A DNA stretch of 47,054 nucleotides from GCA-2729515 sp036336695 (GTDB lineage: Bacteria > Myxococcota_A > UBA9160 > SMWR01), in the NCBI GenBank assembly GCA_036336695.1, contig JAYZFQ010000064.1:1-47054 (forward strand), written 5' to 3'. A program made the translations under genes and the position numbers. Positions 16,368 through 23,788 of this stretch are shown here, piece after piece (position 1 is the stretch's first letter; each line of letters opens with the position of its first letter). The notes below the pieces were generated by a model, which worked only from the letters and a program-made list of their open reading frames with translations, searched no databases and was not told the DNA's origin.

Positions 16368-17282
16368 GAAGGCGTCGCCGAGCATCCCCATGACCTGGAA
16401 GTCGTAGACCGGCGGCGGCCGCAGTCTGACGAGGACCAGGGTGTCCACGCCAGCCTCTCGGGCCAGATCGGCGACCGATTCGAACGGGGTATGGAGCCCG
16501 GCTTCCCGGCGCAGCTGTTCGGGCTCGGTCTCGATGCCGGCGGCCTGGGCCTCTTCGGCGCTCGGGATCAGGGCCGCCTCGCGAACGAGTACCGAGGCGC
16601 CGGCGGAGAACTGTGCGAGGGCCGCCTCGTCGCCCGGGAACGGGGCAATCACGAGCGCCCGGTCCTGGGCCTGGAAGCGCCAGGCCAAGCGTGGCGAGGG
16701 GCCGTCGAGGAGCGCCAGGGCCCGAATCGTCAGGCCGTCGCTCGTCCCGGCGACGTCTCCCGTCACTTCCTCGGCGTCTAGCTGCCCCCCGGGTGCCGGC
16801 AGTGCCAGGGCCTCGGCCCGGTTGCTGGCGGTCCGGTGGGCGGCTTGCAGCCCGGCCACGAGCGCCCCGGTGCCCGGGGGACCGACGACCCGCAGCGGTT
16901 GGGTGCGGCCCGCGAGCCAGCCGGTGAGCAGCAGGTCGTCGAGGCCCACGATGTTCTCGGGGTCCAGGCTCGTGAGATAGACCGCCGTCGGTTGGTCGAG
17001 GGGAATCTCCGCCGCCCGGAGGGCCTCGGCTACCCCGCGGCCGGCATCCACCAGGGCGATGCGCTGGCCGAAGCCGACGGCGAGCACCGGCCCGAGCCGC
17101 TGGGGATTTTCCCAGGCGCCACCGGTTCCCGCGGTGACGAGCGTCAGGGTCTCGAAGGTGCGGGTCGGAATCGGCGCGAAACCCGCCGCACCCTCGACGA
17201 GGCGATTGCCCACCCAGGCCAGGATCCATGCGGCAGCCAGCAGCGCGATCGTGACGAAGAAGGCCACACGGCGGACATTCAT
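16305..17282 (-). CDS. RNase Z-like MBL-fold protein lacking metal ligands
   Basis: A 325-residue protein with one N-terminal transmembrane helix (about 6-25) and a soluble domain recognisable as the RNase Z branch of the metallo-beta-lactamase fold: ALVDAGRGVAEALRAAEIPL corresponds to the usual DxGxGTxxQL segment, then PLRVVGPPGTGALV, then AGASVLVREAAL, then HTPFESVADLAREAGVDTLVLVRL. The metal-binding motif that should read THLHxDH is TSLDPEN, so all its histidines are gone. The fold seems kept but metal-dependent hydrolysis should be lost; it is probably a pseudoenzyme, perhaps a membrane-tethered binding protein (inference). The ATG overlaps the purU stop (ATGA), so it is cotranscribed with purU. 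Its last codons lie inside the 68-bp repeat, and the stop arises from a base specific to one repeat copy. Confidence 0.8.
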   Translation of the reverse strand: MNVRRVAFFVTIALLAAAWILAWVGNRLVEGAAGFAPIPTRTFETLTLVTAGTGGAWENPQRLGPVLAVGFGQRIALVDAGRGVAEALRAAEIPLDQPTAVYLTSLDPENIVGLDDLLLTGWLAGRTQPLRVVGPPGTGALVAGLQAAHRTASNRAEALALPAPGGQLDAEEVTGDVAGTSDGLTIRALALLDGPSPRLAWRFQAQDRALVIAPFPGDEAALAQFSAGASVLVREAALIPSAEEAQAAGIETEPEQLRREAGLHTPFESVADLAREAGVDTLVLVRLRPPPVYDFQVMGMLGDAFDGEVVIAEDAEEITPGARPR

Positions 17283-18148
17283 TCGAAGACCACGGTCTTG
17301 TTGCCGTGAACGAGGACCCGGTTTTCGAGGTGACAGCGCACTGCACGAGACAGGGTGGTGCGCTCGACGTCGCGGCCCTTGCGTACCAGGTCGGCGACCG
17401 AGTGGCGGTGCGAGGCCCGGATGGCGTCCTGGGCGATGATCGGGCCCTCGTCGAGGTCGCGGGTCGCGTAGTGCGCCGTGGCGCCGATGAGTTTGACTCC
17501 GCGTTCGTAGGCCTGGTGATAGGGGCGACCGCCGCTGAAGGCGGGCAGGAAGGAGTGGTGGATGTTGATCACCGGGTGTGCGAAGCGGTCGAGGAAATCG
17601 CCGGACAGGATCTGCATGTAGCGGGCGAGCACGACCAGGTCGACGCCCGCGTCGGCGAGCAGCGCGCGCTGTTGCGCCTCCTGTTCGGCGCGCGTTTCCG
17701 GTGTGACGGGCAGGACGTGGTAGGGGATGCCGAACTGCTCGGCGACCCGGGCCTGGTCCGGGTGGTTGCTCACGATCAAAGGGATCTCGCAGCGCAGTTC
17801 TCCGGCCTGGTGGCGGAGGAGCAGGTCGTACAGGCAGTGGTTCGTCTTGGAAGCGAAGATCGCCATGCGGGCCAGCTGGTCGCCGTAGGCGATCCGCCAG
17901 TCCATTTCGAGCCGCTCGGCGACGTCGGCAATCGCCCCCTCCAGGGTGAGCCGGTCCGTGTGCATCTCGGCCAGGTCGCAGTGGATGCGCTGGAAGAAGA
18001 CCCCGGCCGCCCGGTCGGTGTGTTGGTCTGCCTCGAGGATGTTCGCGCCGTGGCCTTGGAGTACCTGGGCCAGGGCCGCGACGATGCCGCGCCGGTCCGG
18101 ACAGCAGAGGAGCAGGGTGGCGGTCGGGTCGGCAGGGGCCTCGGGCAT
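17279..18148 (-). CDS. purU: Formyltetrahydrofolate deformylase
   Basis: A 289-residue PurU that hydrolyses 10-formyltetrahydrofolate to tetrahydrofolate and formate, balancing one-carbon pools. The N-terminal ACT domain (about 10-90) begins ATLLLCCPDRRGIVAALAQ and contains FFQRIHC. The formyltransferase-fold domain (about 95-289) has FASKTNHCLYDLLLR, the catalytic-region PVINIHHSFLPAFSG and the late IGATAHYATRDLDEGPII segment with its Asp. Length is typical (E. coli 280). A TACACT box lies nine bases before the ATG with no clear Shine-Dalgarno. Its stop overlaps the start of the MBL-like gene, suggesting a two-gene operon. Confidence 0.96.
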   Translation of the reverse strand: MPEAPADPTATLLLCCPDRRGIVAALAQVLQGHGANILEADQHTDRAAGVFFQRIHCDLAEMHTDRLTLEGAIADVAERLEMDWRIAYGDQLARMAIFASKTNHCLYDLLLRHQAGELRCEIPLIVSNHPDQARVAEQFGIPYHVLPVTPETRAEQEAQQRALLADAGVDLVVLARYMQILSGDFLDRFAHPVINIHHSFLPAFSGGRPYHQAYERGVKLIGATAHYATRDLDEGPIIAQDAIRASHRHSVADLVRKGRDVERTTLSRAVRCHLENRVLVHGNKTVVFE

Positions 18149-18157
18149 GCGGGGCCG

Positions 18158-18163
18158 AGTGTA
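18158..18163 (-). promoter_or_regulatory. -10-like box (TACACT) 9 nt before the purU ATG
   Basis: On the reverse strand TACACT is followed by nine bases and the ATG, and no ribosome-binding site is seen. Consistent with a start site at or just before the start codon. Confidence 0.4.
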
Positions 18164-18374
18164 GGTCGACCGCCTCCGATTTCGACTCTGGAACCGGCCC
18201 GGGGTGTCCGATAAGTTTGGTCATAGGGGGCCTCACTCGCCCCCGAGTTCCTGCCGGCCGGGCCACAGGGGTCCGGAATGGGTGGGGGCGGCCCAAAGGG
18301 GGGGGTATCGGCGACCCGCCTATCTATTGGGACGAAATGCGGGGTCTGGGCCCCGCAGGATGTTCTCTATGCCG

Positions 18375-18559
18375 GCTTGGGAGGTGAATCGGTGCAACAT
18401 CAATGTACTACGGCGAGTGAGGTGATGAAGGCGTCCCGACGTCACACCGAATAGCCAACCAGTCTCGGTGTAGCCGGGACGTAGTCCCAGCATCACCGTC
18501 CCCGGGAGCGCGGACGCCGTAGCCGCAGCGGGCCCTCGGGCCCCTCCCGGGGGCTTTTT
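18375..18559 (+). ncRNA. Structured RNA with 6S-like architecture (candidate)
   Basis: This lies in a 444-base gap with no credible ORF. Nested complementarity forms one long irregular hairpin: closing stem GCTTGGGAGG (18375-18384) with CCTCCCGGGGGC (18543-18554); then, after a large internal bubble, CTACGGCG (18408-18415) with CGCCGTAG (18515-18522); GGTGATG (18421) with CATCACC (18491); CGTCCCG (18432) with CGGGACG (18475); and ACACCGA (18444) with TCGGTGT (18465). It ends in TTTTT. A roughly 185-nt rod with a closing stem, a central bubble whose 3' side can form a small GGGCC hairpin, and a long terminal stem is the layout of 6S RNA, the sRNA that mimics an open promoter and binds RNA polymerase. 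The sequence itself is not one I recognise, so a leader RNA of the next gene remains possible. The rest of the gap (18164-18374) holds only a GCGGGG/CCCCGC hairpin near 18341. Confidence 0.5.
18540..18559 (+). terminator. Intrinsic terminator after the structured RNA
   Basis: GCCCC at 18540-18544 pairs with GGGGC at 18550-18554, followed directly by five T residues. A longer alternative pairs CCCCGGGAG (18500-18508) with CTCCCGGGG (18544-18552). It sits 34 bases before the next start codon on the forward strand. Confidence 0.65.
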
Positions 18560-18578
18560 GCGTCTGGAGTCCACTCTC

Positions 18579-18584
18579 TATACT
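18579..18584 (+). promoter_or_regulatory. -10 box (TATACT) 8 nt before the acyl-CoA synthetase GTG
   Basis: TATACT is followed by eight bases and the GTG start; TTGCGT lies 15 bases upstream of it, directly after the terminator T-run. The implied start site is at the start codon, so the gene is probably transcribed separately from the RNA and is leaderless. Confidence 0.5.
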
Positions 18585-18592
18585 CCGCCGCT

Positions 18593-20200
18593 GTGCCCGA
18601 CGTTTCTCGCGATCCCCTGACGCCCCTCGCCTTCTTCGCCCGCACGGTTCGGGTCTTTCCCGCCAAGACGGCCGTGGTCTACGGGGACCGCCGCTGGACC
18701 TGGGCGGAGTTCGCCGAGGAGGTCGGCCGGTTTGCCGGGGCCCTGGCCCGCGCGGGGGTCGAAGCGGGCGACCGGGTTGCCGTGCTCGCCCCGAACGTGC
18801 CCGCGCTCCTGGCCGCCCACTTCGCCGTGCTCGCGCGGCACGCGGTGCTCGTCGCGATCAATACGCGCCTGTCGCCGGACGAAGTCGGGTACATCCTCAA
18901 TCATTCCGGGGCGCGGGTGGTCCTGGTCGATCCGGAACTGGCCGACCGCGTGAGTGCCGGGCCGCGCCTCGAAGCGGATCCCCTGCTCGTCAACCTCGAG
19001 GATCCCGTGGCGGGTGTGACGGGCACTCCCCTCGACGGGCCGAGCTTCGAGGCGTTCGTCGCCGGCGCCGAGGTGCTTCCCGTTGCTGCCGGTGTCGACG
19101 ACGAGGACCGGGTCACGTCGATCAACTACACCTCGGGGACGACCGGCCGCCCCAAGGGCGTGATGTACACCCATCGCGGGGCCGCGATCAACGCGCTGGG
19201 CGAGGTGATCGTCCACGGGCTCGAGCGGGACTCGGTCTTTCTCTGGACCTTGCCCCTCTTCCACTGCAACGGGTGGTGCTTCCCCTGGGCCGTGACGGCG
19301 GCGGGCGGGACCCACGTGATGCTTCGTTCCGTCGACCCGGCGCGCATGCTCGAACTGATCGCGGCCGAGGGCGTCACCCACTTCAACGGCGCCCCGACGG
19401 TCCTGCTCACCCTGGCCGAGGCCCCCGAGGCCCAGGGAGTGCGCTTCGAGCCGCCGATTCGCGTGGCGACCGGCGGTTCGCCCCCCTCGCCGACCCTGCT
19501 GGGGCGGATGGAAGCGCTCGGCGTCCGGGTCACGCATCTCTACGGTCTCACCGAGACCTACGGTCCCCATGTCTACTGCGAGATGCAGCCGGAATGGGAG
19601 GCCCTCGACGTCGACGGGCGCGCTCGGGTGATGGCGCGTCAGGGCGTTCCCTACCACGTGGCCACCCACCTGCGCGTCGTGGACGAACAGATGCGGGACG
19701 TGCCCGCCGACGCGGAGTCGATGGGCGAAGTGGTGATGCGCGGCAACAACGTGATGAAGGGCTACTTCGAGGATCCCGACGCTACCACCGAGGCCTTTCG
19801 CGGTGGGTGGTTCCACTCGGGCGATCTGGGAGTCGTTCACCCCGACGGCTACATCGAACTCCGCGATCGGAAGAAGGACATCATCATCAGCGGAGGCGAG
19901 AACATTTCGACCATCGAGGTGGAGCATACGGTGGTCAAGCACCCGGCCGTGCTCGAGTGCGCCGTCGTGTCCACGCCCCATGAAAAATGGGGCGAGGTTC
20001 CCAAGGCCTTCGTGGCGCTGCGTCCGGACGCCGAGGTGACCGAGGCGGAGTTGATCGCGTTCTGCCGCGATCGCCTCGCCCACTTCAAGTGCCCGAAAAG
20101 CATCGAGTTCACCGACCTCCCGAAGACCTCGACGGGGAAGATCCAGAAGTTCCGGTTGCGCGAGAAGGAGTGGTCCGGCCGCGATCGCCGGATCCAGTGA
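18593..20200 (+). CDS. Fatty acyl-CoA synthetase (AMP-dependent, medium/long-chain type)
   Basis: A 535-residue ANL-superfamily ligase that activates a carboxylic acid to its acyl-CoA through an acyl-AMP intermediate. Motifs are complete: the P-loop YTSGTTGRPKGVMYTH (from 179), GLTETYG, the hinge region IELRDRKKDIIISGGENIS and the C-terminal catalytic lysine in KTSTGKIQKFRLREK. Size and layout match the medium-chain FadD-like class; the exact chain length cannot be deduced. The GTG start gives MPDVSRDPLTPLAFFARTV, the usual opening of the family, and has no Shine-Dalgarno but a TATACT box eight bases upstream. Its last eight codons and stop lie in the first copy of a perfect 41-bp tandem duplication. 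It converges on kdsB. Confidence 0.92.
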   Translation: MPDVSRDPLTPLAFFARTVRVFPAKTAVVYGDRRWTWAEFAEEVGRFAGALARAGVEAGDRVAVLAPNVPALLAAHFAVLARHAVLVAINTRLSPDEVGYILNHSGARVVLVDPELADRVSAGPRLEADPLLVNLEDPVAGVTGTPLDGPSFEAFVAGAEVLPVAAGVDDEDRVTSINYTSGTTGRPKGVMYTHRGAAINALGEVIVHGLERDSVFLWTLPLFHCNGWCFPWAVTAAGGTHVMLRSVDPARMLELIAAEGVTHFNGAPTVLLTLAEAPEAQGVRFEPPIRVATGGSPPSPTLLGRMEALGVRVTHLYGLTETYGPHVYCEMQPEWEALDVDGRARVMARQGVPYHVATHLRVVDEQMRDVPADAESMGEVVMRGNNVMKGYFEDPDATTEAFRGGWFHSGDLGVVHPDGYIELRDRKKDIIISGGENISTIEVEHTVVKHPAVLECAVVSTPHEKWGEVPKAFVALRPDAEVTEAELIAFCRDRLAHFKCPKSIEFTDLPKTSTGKIQKFRLREKEWSGRDRRIQ

Positions 20201-20262
20201 CCGCCGGCTTCAGTTCCGGCCGCGATCGCCGGATCCAGTGACCGCCGGCTTCAGTTCCGGCC
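20174..20262. repeat. Perfect 41-bp tandem duplication at a convergent gene junction
   Basis: Units 20174-20214 and 20215-20255 are identical over all 41 bases, followed by seven bases of a third. The unit contains the acyl-CoA synthetase end (SGRDRRIQ and TGA) and, on the other strand, the kdsB end (GRN and TGA), so both stops exist twice. Inverted repeats CCGGC/GCCGG occur within and across the units. Confidence 0.97.
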
Positions 20263-20988
20263 GAGTTCGCGCAGCCTGCGTTCGACGCGCGCCACGTCGT
20301 CGGGGACGTCGACGGCCGCGCTTGCCCAGTTCTCGACGACGGCACAGCGGATCCGGTGCCCGTTCTCGAGGGCGCGGAGTTGCTCGAGTGCCTCGGCGCG
20401 CTCGGCTTCCGTCGGCTCGAGACGCAGGTACTCGGCCAGGAATTCGCGTCGGTAGGCGTAGAGGCCGACGTGTTGCCAGTAGCGGGGCGGGTTCTCGGGG
20501 TTCCGGAGCGCCGGGATCCGGCTCCGCGAGAAGTAGAGGGCGTCGCCCCGGCGGTCGAGCACGACCTTCACCCGGTTGGGATCGTCGATGGCCTCGCCTT
20601 CGATCGCGTGGACGACGGTCGCCATCGGGACGTGGGGCTCCCGCGCGATGGCTTCGACGACGGCGTCCACGACGAAGCCTTCGATCAGCGGCTCGTCGCC
20701 CTGGACGTTCACCACCACGTCGTCGTCCAGGCCTTCGGCGACCTCGGCGAGCCGGTCCGTCCCGGTCGCGTGGTCGTCGCGCGTCATCACCACCTCGGCG
20801 CCGAACTGCCGGCAGGCATCGGCGATGCGGGTGTCGTCGGTGGCGATGAGTACGGCCCGCAGGCTCTTGGCGGTGCGGGTGCCCTCCCAGACGTGCTGAA
20901 TCATGGGAAGGCCGGCGATCGGCGTGAGCGGCTTCCCCGGAAACCGCACCGACCGGTACCGCGCCGGGATCACAGCCACCGCACGCAT
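20251..20988 (-). CDS. kdsB: CMP-KDO synthetase (3-deoxy-manno-octulosonate cytidylyltransferase)
   Basis: A 245-residue enzyme that couples CTP and KDO to give CMP-KDO for the LPS inner core; this shows the organism makes Gram-negative LPS. The N-terminal signature IPARYRSVRFPGKPL (7-21) is complete, followed by VLIATDDTRI, the TGTDRLAE segment and VVNVQGDEPLI, and later YFSRSRIP and HVGLYAYRREFL, all diagnostic of KdsB. Length matches E. coli (248). No Shine-Dalgarno is seen; TAGGAT lies six bases before the ATG. Its final codons lie at the edge of the 41-bp duplication, and a redundant copy of its stop follows. It is divergent from the phosphofructokinase gene. Confidence 0.96.
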   Translation of the reverse strand: MRAVAVIPARYRSVRFPGKPLTPIAGLPMIQHVWEGTRTAKSLRAVLIATDDTRIADACRQFGAEVVMTRDDHATGTDRLAEVAEGLDDDVVVNVQGDEPLIEGFVVDAVVEAIAREPHVPMATVVHAIEGEAIDDPNRVKVVLDRRGDALYFSRSRIPALRNPENPPRYWQHVGLYAYRREFLAEYLRLEPTEAERAEALEQLRALENGHRIRCAVVENWASAAVDVPDDVARVERRLRELGRN

Positions 20989-20994
20989 GGCGGC

Positions 20995-21000
20995 ATCCTA
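20995..21000 (-). promoter_or_regulatory. -10-like box (TAGGAT) 6 nt before the kdsB ATG
   Basis: On the reverse strand TAGGAT is followed by GCCGCC and the ATG. No Shine-Dalgarno and no evident -35. Fits a leaderless transcript. Confidence 0.45.
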
Positions 21001-21076
21001 CCCGATGGGTACCTTCCCCGCCGTGAGCGCGGGCCCGGAAGATCCACTCGCCTGTCGCGACGCCGAGGAGGAATCG

Positions 21077-22303
21077 ATGCCCACGTTCGGAGTGCTGGTC
21101 GGGGGTGGCCCGGCCCCGGGAATCAATGCCGTGATCACTGCTGCGACCAAGGTCGCCACTCGACGGGGCGCGAAGGTCATCGGCTTGCTCGACGGTTTCA
21201 AGTGGATCATGGAGGGACGCACGGACCGGACGCTCGCGTTGGACGAAGCGGCAGTGGCGGGACTCCACCTCCGCGGGGGGACGGTGCTGCACACCGCCCG
21301 GGCCAACCCGACCCGGAAAGAAGAACACCTGGAGAACTGCGTCAAGGCGCTCGAAAGTCTGGGCGTCGATCACCTGTTGACGATCGGCGGCGATGACACG
21401 GCGACGTCGGCGAGTCGCGTTGCCGAAGCGGCGGGGGGACGCATTCGCGTGGCCCACGTTCCCAAGACGATCGACAACGACCTGCCCTTGCCTCCGGGCG
21501 TGCCGACCTTCGGCCACGACACGGCCCGGGAACACGCCACGGCAGTCGTCGAACGGATCCTTTCCGATTGCGAGGCCACCCAGCGCTGGTTCTTCATCGT
21601 GATGATGGGACGGCAGGCCGGCCACCTGGCGCTCGGCGCGGGCAAGGCCGCGGGCGCCCCCCTGGTGTTGATTCCCGAGGAATTCGAGCCGCCGATCCGT
21701 CTGGCGGACCTGGTGCGGGTGCTCGAGGGGGGCATCGTCAAGCGCCTTGCCGACGGGCGGGCCGACGGTGTCACCGTGATCGCCGAAGGCGTGATGGAGT
21801 ACATGGACCCGGACGACCCGCACCTGAAGGACGTGCCGCGGGACGAGCACGGGCACATCCGGCTGGCCGAGATTCCCATCGCGCGCTTGCTGCGAACGGC
21901 GGTCCAGGAAGAACTGGCCGGGCGCGGCGTCCGGGTCGCGATCGGGGAAAAGGAGGTGGGCTACGAGTTGCGTTCGGGCTATCCCACCGCCTCCGACCGG
22001 GACTACTGTCTGGATCTCGGGGCCGGTGCCGTCGAGACCCTGCTGTCGGGTGCGTCCGGGGTGCTCGTGACACGCCAGGCCGGCCGGATCGTTCCGGTTC
22101 CCTTCGCGGAAATCATCGATCCGGAGACCGGCCGCTCGCGCACGCGGCAGGTCGACGTCGAGGCGGCGGCGTGGCAGACGTGTCTCGCCCTCCAGGAACG
22201 GCTCGGCGCCGCGGACCTGGACGATCCGGAGCGCCTCGCGGTCGTTGCCCGCGTATCGGGCCTGTCTCCCGAAGCGGCTCGGGAACGCTACGGGGCGGGC
22301 TGA
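21077..22303 (+). CDS. pfp: 6-phosphofructokinase, probably pyrophosphate-dependent
   Basis: A 408-residue group-A phosphofructokinase. The phosphate-donor site reads GGDDTATSA (104-112) instead of the ATP-type GGDGS, and the substrate loop reads PKTIDND (129-135) with lysine instead of the glycine of ATP enzymes. The Asp and Lys together are the accepted signature of pyrophosphate-dependent, reversible enzymes. Other segments (GGGPAPGINAVI, FGHDTA, MMGRQAGHLALGAG, IAEGVMEY) are intact. The ATG is preceded by GAGGAGG five bases upstream. A reversible PPi enzyme would let the cell run this step in glycolysis or gluconeogenesis, fitting growth on fatty acids (inference). It is divergent from kdsB; the next gene follows on the same strand after 63 bases. 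Confidence 0.92.
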   Translation: MPTFGVLVGGGPAPGINAVITAATKVATRRGAKVIGLLDGFKWIMEGRTDRTLALDEAAVAGLHLRGGTVLHTARANPTRKEEHLENCVKALESLGVDHLLTIGGDDTATSASRVAEAAGGRIRVAHVPKTIDNDLPLPPGVPTFGHDTAREHATAVVERILSDCEATQRWFFIVMMGRQAGHLALGAGKAAGAPLVLIPEEFEPPIRLADLVRVLEGGIVKRLADGRADGVTVIAEGVMEYMDPDDPHLKDVPRDEHGHIRLAEIPIARLLRTAVQEELAGRGVRVAIGEKEVGYELRSGYPTASDRDYCLDLGAGAVETLLSGASGVLVTRQAGRIVPVPFAEIIDPETGRSRTRQVDVEAAAWQTCLALQERLGAADLDDPERLAVVARVSGLSPEAARERYGAG

Positions 22304-22366
22304 GGCGTTGTCCCGGGCGGGGGTTTGCAACGGGCGAGCGGCCTGGTAAACCGGTCCCGGCGCCCG

Positions 22367-23785
22367 ATGTCCCGCTCCTGGCTGCGCATTCCCGATCGCG
22401 TGCTTCCGTCGCCCGAGCGGCGGGAACTGCCCCGGCCGGTGTCGTTGCGGCGCATGGTCGGCCCGAGCGTGATCCTGGTGGGGCTCTCGATCGGGAGCGG
22501 CGAGTTCATACTCTGGCCCCGGCTCACCGCCGAATGGGGCTTCGTGCTCTTCTGGGCCTGTTGGACGGGCGTCAGCCTCCAGTTCTTTCTCAACATGGAG
22601 ATCGAGCGGTGGACTCTTGCCACCGGAGAAAGCGCGGTGGTGGGCTTCGCGCGCCTGTCCCGGGTCTGGGCGCCGGGTTTCCTGTTGTGCGCCACCGTGC
22701 CCTGGGTCTGGCCGGGGTGGGCGACGGGCGCGGCCACGCTGCTTTCGTGGCAGGTCGACGTTCCCGTCGTCGGAACCGCGGTGGCGGGACTGGTGGCCTG
22801 CGGCCTGGTCCTTTCCGTGGGGCCGGTGGTCTACCGCACCGTCGAGGCGATCCAGATGGTTCTCGTCGCGGGCATCTTCGGAGGCCTGGTCGTCCTGGCG
22901 TTCCTGGTGGTCGAGCCCCGGACGGTGAGCGACCTGGCGGCCGGCGCGGTTCGTTTCGGTCACGTGCCGGAAGGAGTCGATCTACCCATGCTGCTCGGGG
23001 CCCTGGCGTTCGCTGGGGCGGGTGGCGCCGTGAACCTCGCCCAGTCGAACTACATCAAGGACAAGGGCTACGGCATGGGCCGTTGGGTCGGGCGCATCAC
23101 CAGCCCGTTCACGGGCCGCGATGAATCCGTGAGCGAGATCGGGTCGGTCTTCGAAGCCTCTGCGGAGAACGAGCGCCGTTGGCGCGTGTGGTGGCGCAAC
23201 GCAAACACCGAGCACTTCCTCAGCTTCTACCTCCTCGCCCTGCTTTCCCTGGCGCTGTTCTGCCTGGTTGCCGCCTCCCTGTTGCCCACGGGGGTTCCCG
23301 TCGGCGAGGATCTCCAGTTCATCGACGCCGAGGCGACGGCGCTCGCCGAACGTTTCGGACCCTGGGGCCGGCACCTGTTCCTCGCAACGGGAATTGCGGT
23401 GTTGCTCTCCACGGAACTGGCGCTCCTCGACGCGGTGTCCCGGGTCGCCGCAGACCTGCTCCAGGTCTGTGTCCGGCTGGTGACCGGTCGCGAGTCGAAC
23501 CTGTCGCGTCTGTACTTCGGGACGGTCTGGACCTTGATCGCGTTCGGGGTCGTGGTGTTGCTCGCGGGCTTCGACCGTCCCCTGACGCTTCTCATCGTGT
23601 CGGCAGCGCTCAATGCCGGGGTGATGTTCCTCTACTCGGGTCTTCTCCTCTGGCTCAACCTGCGCAGCTTTACGGGTCCGCTCCGGGTTCGGCCCGGCCG
23701 TATTGCGGTGCTGCTGGTTTCCCTGGTCTTCTTCGGGTTCTTCAGCGGGATCACGCTGCTCGATCGCCTCGGGCTGCTGGGGTAG
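22367..23785 (+). CDS. Nramp-like (APC-superfamily) membrane transporter without canonical metal motifs
   Basis: A 472-residue polytopic protein with about eleven helices and an Nramp-like opening GPSVILVGLSIGSGEF. In canonical Nramp metal transporters helix 1 carries DPGN and helix 6 carries MPH; here the corresponding sites read GSGE and AGAGGAVNL, so the known metal ligands are missing. A long soluble loop (about 225-280, around YIKDKGYGMGRWVGRITSPF) is unusual. It may transport something other than manganese or iron, or use a different site; the substrate is unknown. The ATG at 22367 is chosen over an upstream TTG because the conserved part begins soon after; neither has a good ribosome-binding site. 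Only three bases separate it from the AtoE-type gene, so the two are cotranscribed. Confidence 0.8.
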   Translation: MSRSWLRIPDRVLPSPERRELPRPVSLRRMVGPSVILVGLSIGSGEFILWPRLTAEWGFVLFWACWTGVSLQFFLNMEIERWTLATGESAVVGFARLSRVWAPGFLLCATVPWVWPGWATGAATLLSWQVDVPVVGTAVAGLVACGLVLSVGPVVYRTVEAIQMVLVAGIFGGLVVLAFLVVEPRTVSDLAAGAVRFGHVPEGVDLPMLLGALAFAGAGGAVNLAQSNYIKDKGYGMGRWVGRITSPFTGRDESVSEIGSVFEASAENERRWRVWWRNANTEHFLSFYLLALLSLALFCLVAASLLPTGVPVGEDLQFIDAEATALAERFGPWGRHLFLATGIAVLLSTELALLDAVSRVAADLLQVCVRLVTGRESNLSRLYFGTVWTLIAFGVVVLLAGFDRPLTLLIVSAALNAGVMFLYSGLLLWLNLRSFTGPLRVRPGRIAVLLVSLVFFGFFSGITLLDRLGLLG

Positions 23786-23788
23786 GGG

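Noticed and set aside
18204..18425. Small ORFs in the purU/acyl-CoA synthetase gap
   Set aside because: No ribosome-binding site or protein-like composition; the region forms RNA structure instead.
20210..22963. 917-codon reverse ORF
   Set aside because: It runs out of frame through kdsB and antisense to phosphofructokinase; only appears long because stops are rare at this GC content. Its end lies in the 41-bp repeat.
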